From the NCBI GenBank assembly GCA_905221615.1, contig CAJNDT010004513.1:480001-544000 (forward strand): a stretch of 64,000 nt of DNA, in the 5' to 3' direction. A model generated the notes under the pieces. The model had not been told where the DNA came from and searched no databases. It saw only the letters and a list, made by a program, of their open reading frames with translations. This document shows, piece after piece, positions 1 to 9,128 of this stretch (position 1 is the stretch's first letter; every line of letters begins with the position of its first letter). Position numbers and translations under genes: made by a program. The DNA is from Symbiodinium sp. CCMP2592 (taxonomy: Eukaryota; Sar; Dinophyceae; Suessiales; Symbiodiniaceae).

Positions 1-710
1 TCGCGGTGGTGATGCGGAGCATGAAGATCCTGTCAGGCTTCAGTGTGTTTGTAGGGCAACGGGAGTAGCAGTGGGCTCGCTTCTGGTTCGGCAACAATGC
101 CACTCAGAAACGACAAGACGCTTGGCTTGGAGCTAAGGAACAGCAGGGCATATGACAGTGCAGGCATGTATTGACACTAGAGGGGAGGGTATGGCTATGT
201 ACGCTGCAACAAGACGCTGGGGCTATGGTGTAACAAGACTCCATGACCTAGGGAGGAAGGGAGCGGGGGGGGGGGGGGGGGAAAGGGGGGGAGAGGGCAA
301 AGGGAGAGGGGTGGTTGTGGGTTTGTGTGGGGTCGTCCAAGAAGACACTCGAAGCGGCATTTCTTCTGCTTGGCTGTGGATGCTCGGTACTGTTGCAAAA
401 GACGACCTATGATCATTCCCAAATTCGCAGGCTTAAATTCATATTCTTGAATTCAATGCAGGCATGCTGAAAATTCGATGCACCAAATTCGGGTCTTCAC
501 GACACTTGCAGTTTGCATGAAATTCAGGGGCCAGGCGCATGAAAAACATCGCTCTCGCCTCCTACTGTACGAGCATGCATCATCACAGTCGTCGGATGTG
601 CTGCTGAGGGGCCATCGACACATGGAAAACAGGAACATAGAGGCCACAAAGAAGTAGCAAAACAGTGCAACATAGAAAGGATCTCCAGGCCCTCAAGAGC
701 AGCGAGACAT
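1..710. other. Non-coding left edge with a G17 run
   Basis: No supported gene. A run of 17 G lies at 265-281 and is followed by further G-rich sequence. On the minus strand this is the region 3' of the coiled-coil gene that ends at 711. Short open frames on both strands here have compositions typical of chance frames. The right half (about 420-720) is AT-richer. Confidence 0.6.
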
Positions 711-1916
711 TTACAATACATGTGCTCCTAGCATCTGTGCAAGAACCGACCTCGGGATGAAAATGACCTTCCCATCCGGGAGCGTGATCGGGCACAAATA
801 TCCCTGCCCTTGGCGGCTCACCATTGGGAGGGACTCGTCCAGGTTCAGCATCGTGGGCCCTGGTCCACCCGCAGTCGCTGCCGCCGGAGCCGGAGGCGGT
901 GGGGCGGCGGGTCCTGGTCCTGAAGCTGTGGCCGGGTCTGCAGTGGGAGAGCGTGCCGTTGGCTCCGCATTCATAGCTTCGATCTCCTTCTGAAGGACTT
1001 CCAGCTGTTCCTTGACCGCCTCAAGAAGCCCCCTCAGAAAATTGAGTTTATCTGGCAAGTGTTCGCTGTCCCCCTGAATTCTATCCAGGGATTGCTGAGC
1101 CCATCGCACTTGTCCACTGAGCTCCTTGATCTGCTTGCTCAAGGCGTAGGAGATGCCTGAGAGGTCTTTCTGGAGCTGCTCGAACCTCCCGTTCATGCCC
1201 GTGGAGAAACTCTCTTGGTTTCGTTGTAGCGGAGTGAGGAATCGTTGAAGGTCCGCATAGTCCTTCACCATCTTCTTGGCCACCGCATCCAAAGCTGTAG
1301 AGGTGTTGAGCTTGGCCTCCTCGAGGGCAGCCGAGATGGCACTGAGAGCATCTGTGATGCTTTTGTGTTCACTGCCCGCCAGTTTCGACCCAGCAGAGGA
1401 AAAGGCTTGCTTGAGGTCGTCCTTGGCACGCTGGATGGTTCTCTGAAGCTCCAGCTGGTGGCTTGCAAGGGTATTCCCCAAATTCGCGTGCATGGCATGG
1501 ATTGTGTTGGCCACCTCGCCAACTTTCATGACTTTGTTCATGATGGCTTGCAGACGATTGCGGCCGTCCTCGAATCCATCATTGAGCATGCGAGTCAGGG
1601 AATCGTCCACGTCAAGCAGGCCCATGGCCCGTTGAAGGGCGTCCGCGCCAGCACTGCGGGTGGCATAGCCTTCAGCATGAACCAGCGCTTGCAGTTGTTG
1701 CACGGCCCGGACCAAATCGTCCAAACGTTGCTGGACCCCCGCACGTCGCATGCAGGGGAAAAGGGCCCACCCCCAGTAGTGGCCAAGGAAGAAGAGACCA
1801 GCCAACAAGGCTCCCATCAGACCCGTGAGGAGCATGCACCATACTCCGGTGAGATCCGGCCCATCCTCGCCTCCCTCGGGAAAGCGGTGTTGAGCCTGGT
1901 ACAAGGCAACAGACAT
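711..1916 (-). CDS. Membrane-anchored coiled-coil protein, 401 aa, unknown function
   Basis: ATG start at 1916. Residues about 24-50 are hydrophobic and form one good membrane segment (LTGLMGALLAGLFFLGHYWG), followed by a Cys-Met-Arg-Arg stop-transfer patch. Residues about 60-315 are charged, helical and heptad-like, with repeated Leu/Ala/Gln and no Pro, so a long coiled coil is likely. A Pro/Ala-rich linker (about 318-355) leads to a compact C-terminus containing GYLCPITLPDGKVIFIPRSV. A similar but weaker 'LP-G-V' phrase occurs in the ORF upstream of the endonuclease of the 27.7-39.9 kb LINE, which hints at a retroelement origin. It is the last of four minus-strand reading frames that start with the RT at 7.5 kb. 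It could be an ORF1-like chaperone of that element or an unrelated host protein. The open frame is seen directly; the function is not known. Confidence 0.6.
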   Translation of the reverse strand: MSVALYQAQHRFPEGGEDGPDLTGVWCMLLTGLMGALLAGLFFLGHYWGWALFPCMRRAGVQQRLDDLVRAVQQLQALVHAEGYATRSAGADALQRAMGLLDVDDSLTRMLNDGFEDGRNRLQAIMNKVMKVGEVANTIHAMHANLGNTLASHQLELQRTIQRAKDDLKQAFSSAGSKLAGSEHKSITDALSAISAALEEAKLNTSTALDAVAKKMVKDYADLQRFLTPLQRNQESFSTGMNGRFEQLQKDLSGISYALSKQIKELSGQVRWAQQSLDRIQGDSEHLPDKLNFLRGLLEAVKEQLEVLQKEIEAMNAEPTARSPTADPATASGPGPAAPPPPAPAAATAGGPGPTMLNLDESLPMVSRQGQGYLCPITLPDGKVIFIPRSVLAQMLGAHVL

Positions 1917-2566
1917 GGCGCCTCAGCACGGGAGTCTAGCTGTAGCCTTCAGTTTACTGGGCGCGTCAGCCAAAGGAGCTGCGCAAGCATGCGGCGTTAG
2001 AGCTGGCAGGAGGGGGATGCTTGAAGCAGCATGCGTCCTAGTATCTTTATGTGGCAGAAGCGGCTACCCAGAAGTACCCCAAAAGGCCCTCGTCACAAGC
2101 ATCACGTCCAAGAACCCAAAGAAAACCCTGAAAACCCTGCCCAAAGTACGCGCCTCGTCGATCATGTAATCGAGCCCAGCGGCCCCCAAGCAGCCAAGGC
2201 TCAGGCTAGAGACAGGAACAGGAAGCAGTGCTAGGACGGGCAGTGGATACCAAGTGTTGGGCAGAAAATGCTGGTCCCGAGGGTCAAAGGTATCACCTAC
2301 ATCGTCTTCCAAACATCGCATCATCCCCTATGCGCTGGCAAGCTCGCGGCGGCACATGCTTTTACTCGGCTGCACACGCACAACTGCAAATTCCAACATG
2401 CTACATGGCTACAAATTCGGAAATCAGTAAATTCAAGGAATTCTCCAGCAGGCGCGAAGAGTGCGTGTGAAGGCTACACCAAAAGAACGAAGACCCGAGC
2501 TAACAAGAACCAAAAGCAAACACAACAAAGCACTCTCGTCCATTGCCTATGCTGAATTCGAATGTA
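1917..2566. other. Spacer between two coiled-coil genes
   Basis: About 650 bases with no confident gene. A minus-strand frame at 2,064-2,324 (86 codons) contains two hydrophobic stretches, but its composition gives no strong reason to call it. Several AATTC motifs occur around 2,400-2,560. Confidence 0.4.
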
Positions 2567-3052
2567 TCACAGCAGCTGCAGTTCAGTACCAGTAGGAACG
2601 GCAAGTCGGACGATGGGCAGCGCTGAAGACGAGGCACTCCCGTCCACATTCATCCCTTCGAGCGATTGTTGTATCTCGCGCAGAGCATCCAAGACATCGT
2701 GCAGCTGCCCTCGCACGTGGCCAACATGCTGTATTCCCGCGAGACCAGACACCCGAGAATGGAGTTCCTGAACAAGGGCATGAGTATTGTCCACTGCCCC
2801 CAGTCTGGATCGTAGTTGCAGGCCATGGTACAGAGAGTCCAGGGCTTCACCATGTCTTCGTCGGAGTTCAGCAACGTCGCCCCGAGTCTGGTTCAGGAGG
2901 TCATGCATCTGTCTTTGCTCTCCAAGGAGCTGCAGCAAAACAGCTTCGTGGGCACGCATTGAATTCATACTCAGTCGGAACATGCAGTACACCGAGTACA
3001 TCGCTGCCAAGCATAGCCCAAAGGCCACGGCGCAGGCCAGCTGGAAAATCAT
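2567..3052 (-). CDS. Small membrane-anchored coiled-coil protein, 161 aa
   Basis: ATG at 3052. The N-terminal 27 residues form a membrane segment (FQLACAVAFGLCLAAMYSVY). Residues about 30-145 are charged and helical with Leu/Val heptads (QLLGEQRQMHDLLNQTRGDV), consistent with a coiled coil. The last 15 residues are Ser/Ala-rich and then hydrophobic. The architecture (one N-terminal anchor plus a coiled coil) is the same as in the 401-aa neighbour downstream, though no close sequence identity is visible by eye. It lies 169 nt downstream of the 2OG-oxygenase-like gene on the same strand. No family is recognised. Confidence 0.5.
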   Translation of the reverse strand: MIFQLACAVAFGLCLAAMYSVYCMFRLSMNSMRAHEAVLLQLLGEQRQMHDLLNQTRGDVAELRRRHGEALDSLYHGLQLRSRLGAVDNTHALVQELHSRVSGLAGIQHVGHVRGQLHDVLDALREIQQSLEGMNVDGSASSSALPIVRLAVPTGTELQLL

Positions 3053-3220
3053 GGATGGTGACCAAACCTCTACAGCGGTCAGTATCAGAGCCTAGAGCTG
3101 CACAGAACTAGCGGATTACCCACTACATGCAGAGGCAAAAACCCGTGAGGGAAATAAAAAGGAGCAGCCAGAGCACCCAAACTCCGAAACACCGAAATAA
3201 GAACAAAAAGAGCACAAAGA

Positions 3221-4077
3221 TTACTCCGGATCGGAAATAACACAATCCCAGTAGTCGGGCTCTGGACTGGCTGCTCCCATGCACATGCTGATGACATCCG
3301 ACTCCGTATCAGACGGTATCGGTATCGTTGCTGGACAGGAATCCTCCAGGTCGATCGTCACAGGAGGGTGGTGTAACAAGGTGCCCCGCGGCCACACCAG
3401 TCTAGGCTCAAGCCTCAGTTGCCTCGTAACCGTGGCCCCCCAAATCTCGTGTCGAAAGCGATCCTCTTCGTGAGCAGTAGGAGGCCGAAAACCAAAAGAG
3501 CAGAGCCGGCAGTACAAATCGTCCGAGAGGTTGCACGTACTGGCAGCCGTGCTATAGGCCGACAACACAACCCGGTCTCCTGTCCAGGCACACGTAGCAT
3601 GAGTAATTGGAAGGGAGTGGTGACGTCAATCTTGATCCCCCTCCGGAAGACACCACCACACAACATCCTTGTATCCCCCAAGTCATGAGCCAGCCACAGC
3701 TCGCCACCGCTGTAGCCCTGTGTCAGAGCCAGAAGGACCCCTGGGACCTCAGAGTTGTGGCAGTCCGTATGGGGCGGTGTCATGACATTGTCCAGCACTG
3801 TTATCGTGGTAAAAGCTGTATCCGGCGACCAGTGGCGGACAAGCCTCGTCATGAGTCTGGTGGTCAGCGGATACCTCCTACCAGAGGACCGCATCCCAGA
3901 TCTGGCTCGTTGGAAGCTTCCAAAGGTCAGCACGTAGCCACCTTGTTTGCGAGTCCACTCCGCCTTGGGGATCAGCCGCAGGACGTCAAGGGCCTGAGTC
4001 TTGGTGACAAAATCCCCTGCTTCCAGCAACTGCAGAGCGCGGATCTCCGCGTCAAGGCGGGGGCGCTTGGGTGCCAT
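3221..4077 (-). pseudogene. 2OG-Fe(II) oxygenase-like gene broken by a frameshift
   Basis: Starts at ATG 4077. The first frame (to about 3,630) has a basic start, a helical region and then the iron-binding H-x-D motif in TPPHTDCHNSEVPG, followed by YSGGELWLAHD, as in the double-stranded beta-helix core of 2OG-Fe(II) dioxygenases. After about 3,630 the first frame degenerates. A second frame (to the stop at 3,221) carries the expected distal part: HATCAWTGDRVVLSAYS at about 3,555-3,601, which supplies the second iron ligand His and the 2OG-binding Arg (H-x-T-x-x-W-x-G-x-R). The frame change is a single-step break near 3,625-3,640. All three iron ligands and the Arg are present, so the break is recent or an assembly indel. 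The gene lies 106 nt downstream of the RT stop on the same strand. Substrate unknown; AlkB-like and prolyl-hydroxylase-like relatives are both possible. Confidence 0.65.
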
Positions 4078-4182
4078 TTCCGTCCCGTCCTGCCCCCCCC
4101 CTGTGGGTGAGCGAGCACGGAAGTGAGGACCGGAAAGGATCCCACAGGCTACGCTTGTGCCAGAGGCTACATTGAGGTTGGG

Positions 4183-7100
4183 CTACAGCAACTGGGGTCG
4201 CAGCAACACCAGCAGCGCTGACCGCAACTCCGAAAAGTACTGAGCCCTGTGGAAGTCGGCCGTGCGAAACAGAAAATCCCATCCCTCCGGAAGCACTGAA
4301 GGCTCAAATCCTAGTTGTACCGCCCACCTGTTCGGTAGTCGCTTGGGTGTCAACGCCGTTCGTGACAGCAAATCCACCTCCTCTGAAACCCTATTGAACT
4401 TTGCAGAATCAGCATCTCTCGCATCCGCTGTACCTTCAAGGACGTGTTTCTGGAGGAGGTGAGGGGGAAGGACAACGCCCGCCTGTTGCAGAGGGCTGGT
4501 AACATCATGCAGCCGAAGGAGCTCGCAAAGAGCGAGCAGCACTGGCACGACTACCACCCCTCCGTCTCCAGTCGATTGAAGGCGTATGTGCAAAACCGTG
4601 GTATCATGTACTTTCACCTTGGCACGAAAACAGTAGACACATGCGACGAGACTGCCCGGCACATGCGTCACCCAGAAGGTGACCGCTGTTCTGTTATCAG
4701 CACGCCATGGTTTGAGATGGATTAGCCCGGAACGATACAGACCCTCCAGTGCATCACGTCGTCTGCGTAGAGCAGAGATTCCCTTATCTACCACGACAAG
4801 CTGGCGACCAGCTACATACTCCGTCGTCAGGGGATGGACAGGCGACGCATGCCAATAGTGCAGCCATCGCGGCAGCATAGCCAGCCAGGCCGTGCGGTCT
4901 GTTGCCTGCCATTCCCAATGAGGCATCTCTCCTTGCATTTGCAATTGCTGATAAACCAAGCGAAACTTGTGAAAAGGCGTCTCCGAAAGCCAGGACGGCC
5001 GAAGCTGTCCCGTGGAGAGTCGGTGACTCCCCATGGTCCTGAGCATGCGGCGTAAGGGCGTGTCCTCCGTGGACCGGGCAAGGTGACCGAAATAGGTCCA
5101 AATACGTGTCAACCAGGCCACCTGCCACTGCGGTCCTCGAAAGCACTGGCAGTACACACTGAGTGCTCTACGACATCCTTGCACGTTTTCCAACCAAGTG
5201 CTGAAAGGATCTCTTCCGAAGCGAAAAACCCCCAGAAGCAAGGAATTCTTAAGCCCTTCTATGCTCTTCAGCGCGCGCACCGTAGGCCAAACGACCGAAC
5301 TGCACCATTGCCATTTCGAGCTGATGTACGAGTCAAAGAGAACACTCTTAACCCTGTGCGGAGTCGAGGGCTTGTCCAAGATCTTCTTCATTGCAAAGAA
5401 AGAATTTGTCATCTTTCTGAGCGGGTGCATGAGGACCATGTCGGGGGCATTAGTGTGTGCAAGAGGTACCCCAAGGAACATCAAGCGGTCCTTGCCCTGC
5501 AGAGGGGTGCAAGAGCCCCGGAGCCAGACCCCCGGCGTCGATCCTTCAATATTAAGCACGCTGCACTTGGCAGGGTTGACAAAGAGCCCTACCGCCGCCA
5601 ACGTGTCCGTCAGGTCCCTGAGTTTGACCTGAAGTTCCCTAGCATCCATCGCAAAAAGCATGACATCATCAGCATATAGCAGGAAATGTGGGAGCTCTAT
5701 TGCATCCGCCCAGCGGGGAAACTCGGTATTCCACCGAGCCTGGAGCCCCCGCAAATGGAAATCTATAGCTCGAGCGAAGAGATCAGCTGAATAGCTGCTG
5801 CCTTGCATGATCCCTTGGCGGACCTCGGTACGCCAAGTCTCAGTTCCCAAACTCATTAGCAAACGATTTTGGGAGCACAGACGCCATAGCAGGAGGATCT
5901 CGGGACAAACCTCACAGTGCATGAAGAAGTGCACGATCGAAGAATGGGAAAGACTGTCGAAAGCCGCCCTAATATCTAGCTTGGCCACATGTGCTTCCAC
6001 CTGGTGCTTTCTGCGTAAGACTCCTATTACTGTCTGCGCCGCGAGGATGCCGTCTACCGTCTGAGTTTTTCGTCTGCACCCCATTTGCCCACTTTGGTAG
6101 GGCGGGCATTTAGGCGCAACTCTCCCCATCAGTAGCCTGCCAAAGATCTTAGACAAGCACGGAGAGAGACAGATCGGGCGCAGGTCAGCAGGATTGGAGG
6201 GTTGGGGCGTTTTGGGCAGGAGCACTACCTTGGCCTCGTACCAGTTCTCGGGAAGAGGCTGTTGCCCAAAGAGCAAACGATTCATGAAGCGGAGAAGCTT
6301 GCCCGTTTTGTCGCATCTATGATAGGTCCGGATTGCCTCATAGCACACTCCGTCCAGGCCAGCGCTTGTGCGTGGCTTGCATTTGGCGATGGCCAGGCCT
6401 AAGTCATCCTTAGTAAAGGGCTGCGGTCTAACGGAGGAATGTGTAGCAATCATCCGATGGATCGCCTCCTCGGTGGGAGGCGGGAGGAGGGAAGCGTATT
6501 TGCGGTCATAGAACTGCCGGAGTTCCAAGCTGGCCGCTTGTTGCCCCCCTCTTTGCTCAATGTAGCTGGTTTCAAACGAAGCATGCGCGGCACTCTTTCG
6601 GAGGTACGTGATAGCCTGCCTATCCCCTTCCCTGGCTCGCTGCAGAATGTTCAACTGGTGTTCGTGCCGATCGTTGGTTCGGCGTGCCCGTATTTCGGAC
6701 AACATGCTCGCTCTCGTGTGAGGGTCCTGGCAGGCACGTCTGGTTGCAATAAGGGCCTTAAGGTCCGAAGAGTCCTGGTATCGAAGGGAAGGAACTCGCT
6801 CGGCTTTTAAACACAACTCAGACATGCGAGAGGGACCAAACTCCATGTCCGAGGCCGCATAGCTCTCCAGCTCCGGAATGCTGGGCAGCCACCGGCCACA
6901 CCTGGTGGTGGGGCGTGTGCCTCTGTGGAGCAGCGGCATCGGGGTGCAAATTCTCAGAAAGACGGGGCAGTGGTCCGAGGGGAGCGCCAGTCGCATGTCA
7001 TCCCGCTTGTGAGCATACGTGAGACTTCTAGGGACACGAGCCAGGACAGCGTCGATTTCGCTAGCAGCCCCACGGGCCGTCCAAGTGATGCCCACGGAAC

Positions 7101-7497
7101 GATGCAACGAGAGGCTATGTTTCTGAAGCAGAGCCCTCAGAAGCCCCATTCCCGAAAAGGTGTCCGAGCTGGCATGAAGGTCCTGGTTGAAATCACCGCC
7201 GACGATGACCATGGCCTCGCCACCTGTATCCTGCAGTTGAGAATCCAGTAGCTCCAAGGTGTCCTTCCAAACCTCCTCTGCAGAAGATCGTGGTTTAGCT
7301 TCGGTGCTGACCCGTTTACTGTGGGGCCCCCCAGCTTTAGGGGTCTGACTGTCCGCCCCCAGAGATCGTACTCGTTGTAGAGGTCGAAGAGCTCGCCACC
7401 TGCATGGACCACCGGGCGCAACGTCGGTAAAACTGAGAAGGGCTGCATCTTCCACGGGCGTGCCTAAAGCGACCTCCAACAGGAAGAATACCTTGAC
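4183..7497 (-). CDS. LINE ORF2: partial APE endonuclease plus reverse transcriptase
   Basis: The frame is open from just after a TAA at 7,498-7,500 to 4,183; the first possible start is a TTG at 7,479, so this is probably a truncated N-terminus. Numbering from that TTG: residues 88-100 hold the endonuclease motif VIVGGDFNQDL and residues 167-173 hold PSDHCPV, the C-terminal half of an APE-type nuclease. The N-terminal catalytic half (N, QE-T motifs) is absent. RT motifs follow in order: ADLRPICLSPCLSKIFGRLL (430-450), AKLDIRAAFDSLSHSS (499-514), RQGIMQGSSYSADL (554-567), LLYADDVMLFA (600-610, DNA about 5,645-5,680), GLFVNPAKCSVL and FLGVPL. The C-terminal 300 residues have no recognised domain. 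With no start and no nuclease N-terminus it is unlikely to be active, but the RT frame is intact. Confidence 0.9.
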   Translation of the reverse strand, partial: VKVFFLLEVALGTPVEDAALLSFTDVAPGGPCRWRALRPLQRVRSLGADSQTPKAGGPHSKRVSTEAKPRSSAEEVWKDTLELLDSQLQDTGGEAMVIVGGDFNQDLHASSDTFSGMGLLRALLQKHSLSLHRSVGITWTARGAASEIDAVLARVPRSLTYAHKRDDMRLALPSDHCPVFLRICTPMPLLHRGTRPTTRCGRWLPSIPELESYAASDMEFGPSRMSELCLKAERVPSLRYQDSSDLKALIATRRACQDPHTRASMLSEIRARRTNDRHEHQLNILQRAREGDRQAITYLRKSAAHASFETSYIEQRGGQQAASLELRQFYDRKYASLLPPPTEEAIHRMIATHSSVRPQPFTKDDLGLAIAKCKPRTSAGLDGVCYEAIRTYHRCDKTGKLLRFMNRLLFGQQPLPENWYEAKVVLLPKTPQPSNPADLRPICLSPCLSKIFGRLLMGRVAPKCPPYQSGQMGCRRKTQTVDGILAAQTVIGVLRRKHQVEAHVAKLDIRAAFDSLSHSSIVHFFMHCEVCPEILLLWRLCSQNRLLMSLGTETWRTEVRQGIMQGSSYSADLFARAIDFHLRGLQARWNTEFPRWADAIELPHFLLYADDVMLFAMDARELQVKLRDLTDTLAAVGLFVNPAKCSVLNIEGSTPGVWLRGSCTPLQGKDRLMFLGVPLAHTNAPDMVLMHPLRKMTNSFFAMKKILDKPSTPHRVKSVLFDSYISSKWQWCSSVVWPTVRALKSIEGLKNSLLLGVFRFGRDPFSTWLENVQGCRRALSVYCQCFRGPQWQVAWLTRIWTYFGHLARSTEDTPLRRMLRTMGSHRLSTGQLRPSWLSETPFHKFRLVYQQLQMQGEMPHWEWQATDRTAWLAMLPRWLHYWHASPVHPLTTEYVAGRQLVVVDKGISALRRRRDALEGLYRSGLIHLKPWRADNRTAVTFWVTHVPGSLVACVYCFRAKVKVHDTTVLHIRLQSTGDGGVVVVPVLLALCELLRLHDVTSPLQQAGVVLPPHLLQKHVLEGTADARDADSAKFNRVSEEVDLLSRTALTPKRLPNRWAVQLGFEPSVLPEGWDFLFRTADFHRAQYFSELRSALLVLLRPQLL

Positions 7498-7500
7498 TTA
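4183..7500 (-). mobile_element. 5'-truncated APE-type LINE (element 1)
   Basis: The coding homology stops abruptly at about 7,500 in the middle of the endonuclease domain, as expected from incomplete target-primed reverse transcription. The 3' boundary is not visible. There is no poly(A) tail directly after 4,183, and three further minus-strand genes (2OG-oxygenase-like and two membrane/coiled-coil proteins) follow within 3.5 kb. They may be part of the element, which would then extend to about 700, or host genes. Confidence 0.6.
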
Positions 7501-8430
7501 ACGTTGTGGTGCGCAACTTCAGGATTGAAAAATTGCATCTGAGCTTTTACTGCGGCGAACCTGAAATACATCCTGGCTTTTCGTGCAGGCACGAAGGCTA
7601 CGAAATGCGATGTCTGAACGACTTATGCCCCTTTCCAGAAAACGGTGCCCAGCTGCGAACTTGCTGTCGTGATAGCACCCATGCAACTGGATGATAAAGG
7701 GGCTGTCCTGCCATCAGCACCCAACACATTCCAAGATTGTCCACTTTACGTCGCCAGAACTGTGCGTGGACAAGTGACAACACGAGGAGGCTTTCCAGCA
7801 TCGACAATATGTTGCGCTCGTTCTTCAACATACCTTCTTGCTTCTCCTGTCCATGTGCGGAGTGCTCTCATGCCCACACTCAACTACCAAGCCGCAGTAG
7901 TCACAAGATGTCAACAGAGACCATTGCCACAACCATGCACGATGTACGATAACTTAAATTTTCATCGGCGTGCCATCGTACCATCCGCAAGCTAACAAGC
8001 ACGAGACGGTACCTATGACCTATGCGCCTCGCAGCCCAGCTCGCGGCACACAACATCGTAGAGACATGGTAATGATCGAATACATCTTCATGACGCCTCG
8101 AGGCGCACAGAATCGTGGGTGAGACATGCGCTTCGCGCATGGTTTGATCGCTTCGGATCAGAAACCAGTCTCGTTCACGAGTTAAGGGAAAATCGGCATG
8201 GTTTGTTGACTGTGGCCTGGGGATGCCGGGGCTTCGGTTGGTTGCGTCGACTGCAGTTGCTTATTCCTATTCTGACCTAGAGAATGCCGGAGTACCCATT
8301 CTCCGTCACTGTTCTGCTCGGACAGGAAGCGTCGAGACTTTCTCCTGAAAGCGATTACTCAATGGAGCAAGAGCGGAGTGACCGACCCGACAACATCCAC
8401 AGCCTGGATGAGCTGCATGATATCAGTCAT
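7501..8430. other. Non-coding flank of element 1
   Basis: No supported gene. Both strands have only short open frames. Two adjacent short hairpins with TTCG-type loops occur at 8,126-8,160 (separate entry). Confidence 0.5.
8126..8160. other. Two adjacent hairpins
   Basis: CATGCGC-TTC-GCGCATG is a perfect 7-bp stem with a 3-nt loop at about 8,126-8,142. It is followed within 4 nt by a second inverted repeat, TGATC-GCTTCG-GATCA. Two hairpins in 35 bases are more than expected by chance, but no terminator or riboregulator family is recognised. Confidence 0.4.
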
Positions 8431-8699
8431 CCTGGCCCGACTGTCATGTCAAATCTCTCGTCAACGTGGCAGAAGTTCGCACGCGACTTTGTGATCTTGA
8501 CTTCCTTCAACGTCTGACCTCGCCAAATGGATCCCGCCTCTCCGGCAATTGCTCTCCGTCCACGGAAACCAAGTGCCAGCCCTTCTGAACACCCAGTCCT
8601 CAGCAACAAGAAGTAAGCTAGACCACTGGGAATCCCGCAGCATCTTTCCGGACAGGCGACGTTCGCTGTACGACTCTGGCCGACAGCCCTTGACCCGCA

Positions 8700-9128
8700 C
8701 CGGCACCTGGTAGCAGGACCGCAGAAAGCCACACAACGTTATGAAGCCTGCCTTCCTCTCCGGGCTTCCGGCTGATTTGGTGAACATCACGCCCCAGGGC
8801 TGGTGCTGAAAGGTCACGTCGACGAGCTGTCAAGAAAAAGGACAGCTCCAAAGGCCTGCCGGGCCTGCAGAAAATCTTGCTTCCGAGCCTTCAGCTCGTC
8901 GGGAGGGGTGAAGGTCAAAACGACCTTCAGCCCCATGGCTGACGAAACCCCAGCACAGGAACATCGACCATCAAGCTGGGCATCAAAAGAGAGACTAAGG
9001 TCGACGCTTGACTGGCTTTGGGCTCCTGGAGTGGCAGAGCCGGCGGGAGAAGTGAAGTGTTTCAACGTCTCTTCCAGCCGCTCCTCGGCGAGCTCGCCGG
9101 CCCGAGCTTGCATAAGAGACATCCTCAC
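8700..9128 (-). CDS. Probable minus-strand gene start, two exons
   Basis: A frame with ATG at 9,128 (second Met three codons on) runs about 100 codons with balanced composition: an amphipathic helix (QARAGELAEERLEETLKHF), a Ser-rich stretch, then MGLKVVLTFTPPDELKARKQ. Near 8,820 a pyrimidine-rich stretch ending CTTGACAG resembles an intron 3' end. It is followed by a frame reading LVDVTFQHQPWGVMFTKSAG, which has a domain-like hydrophobic pattern. The product is not recognised; a PDZ-like start of the second exon is only a guess. The intron 5' end was not located. Confidence 0.35.
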
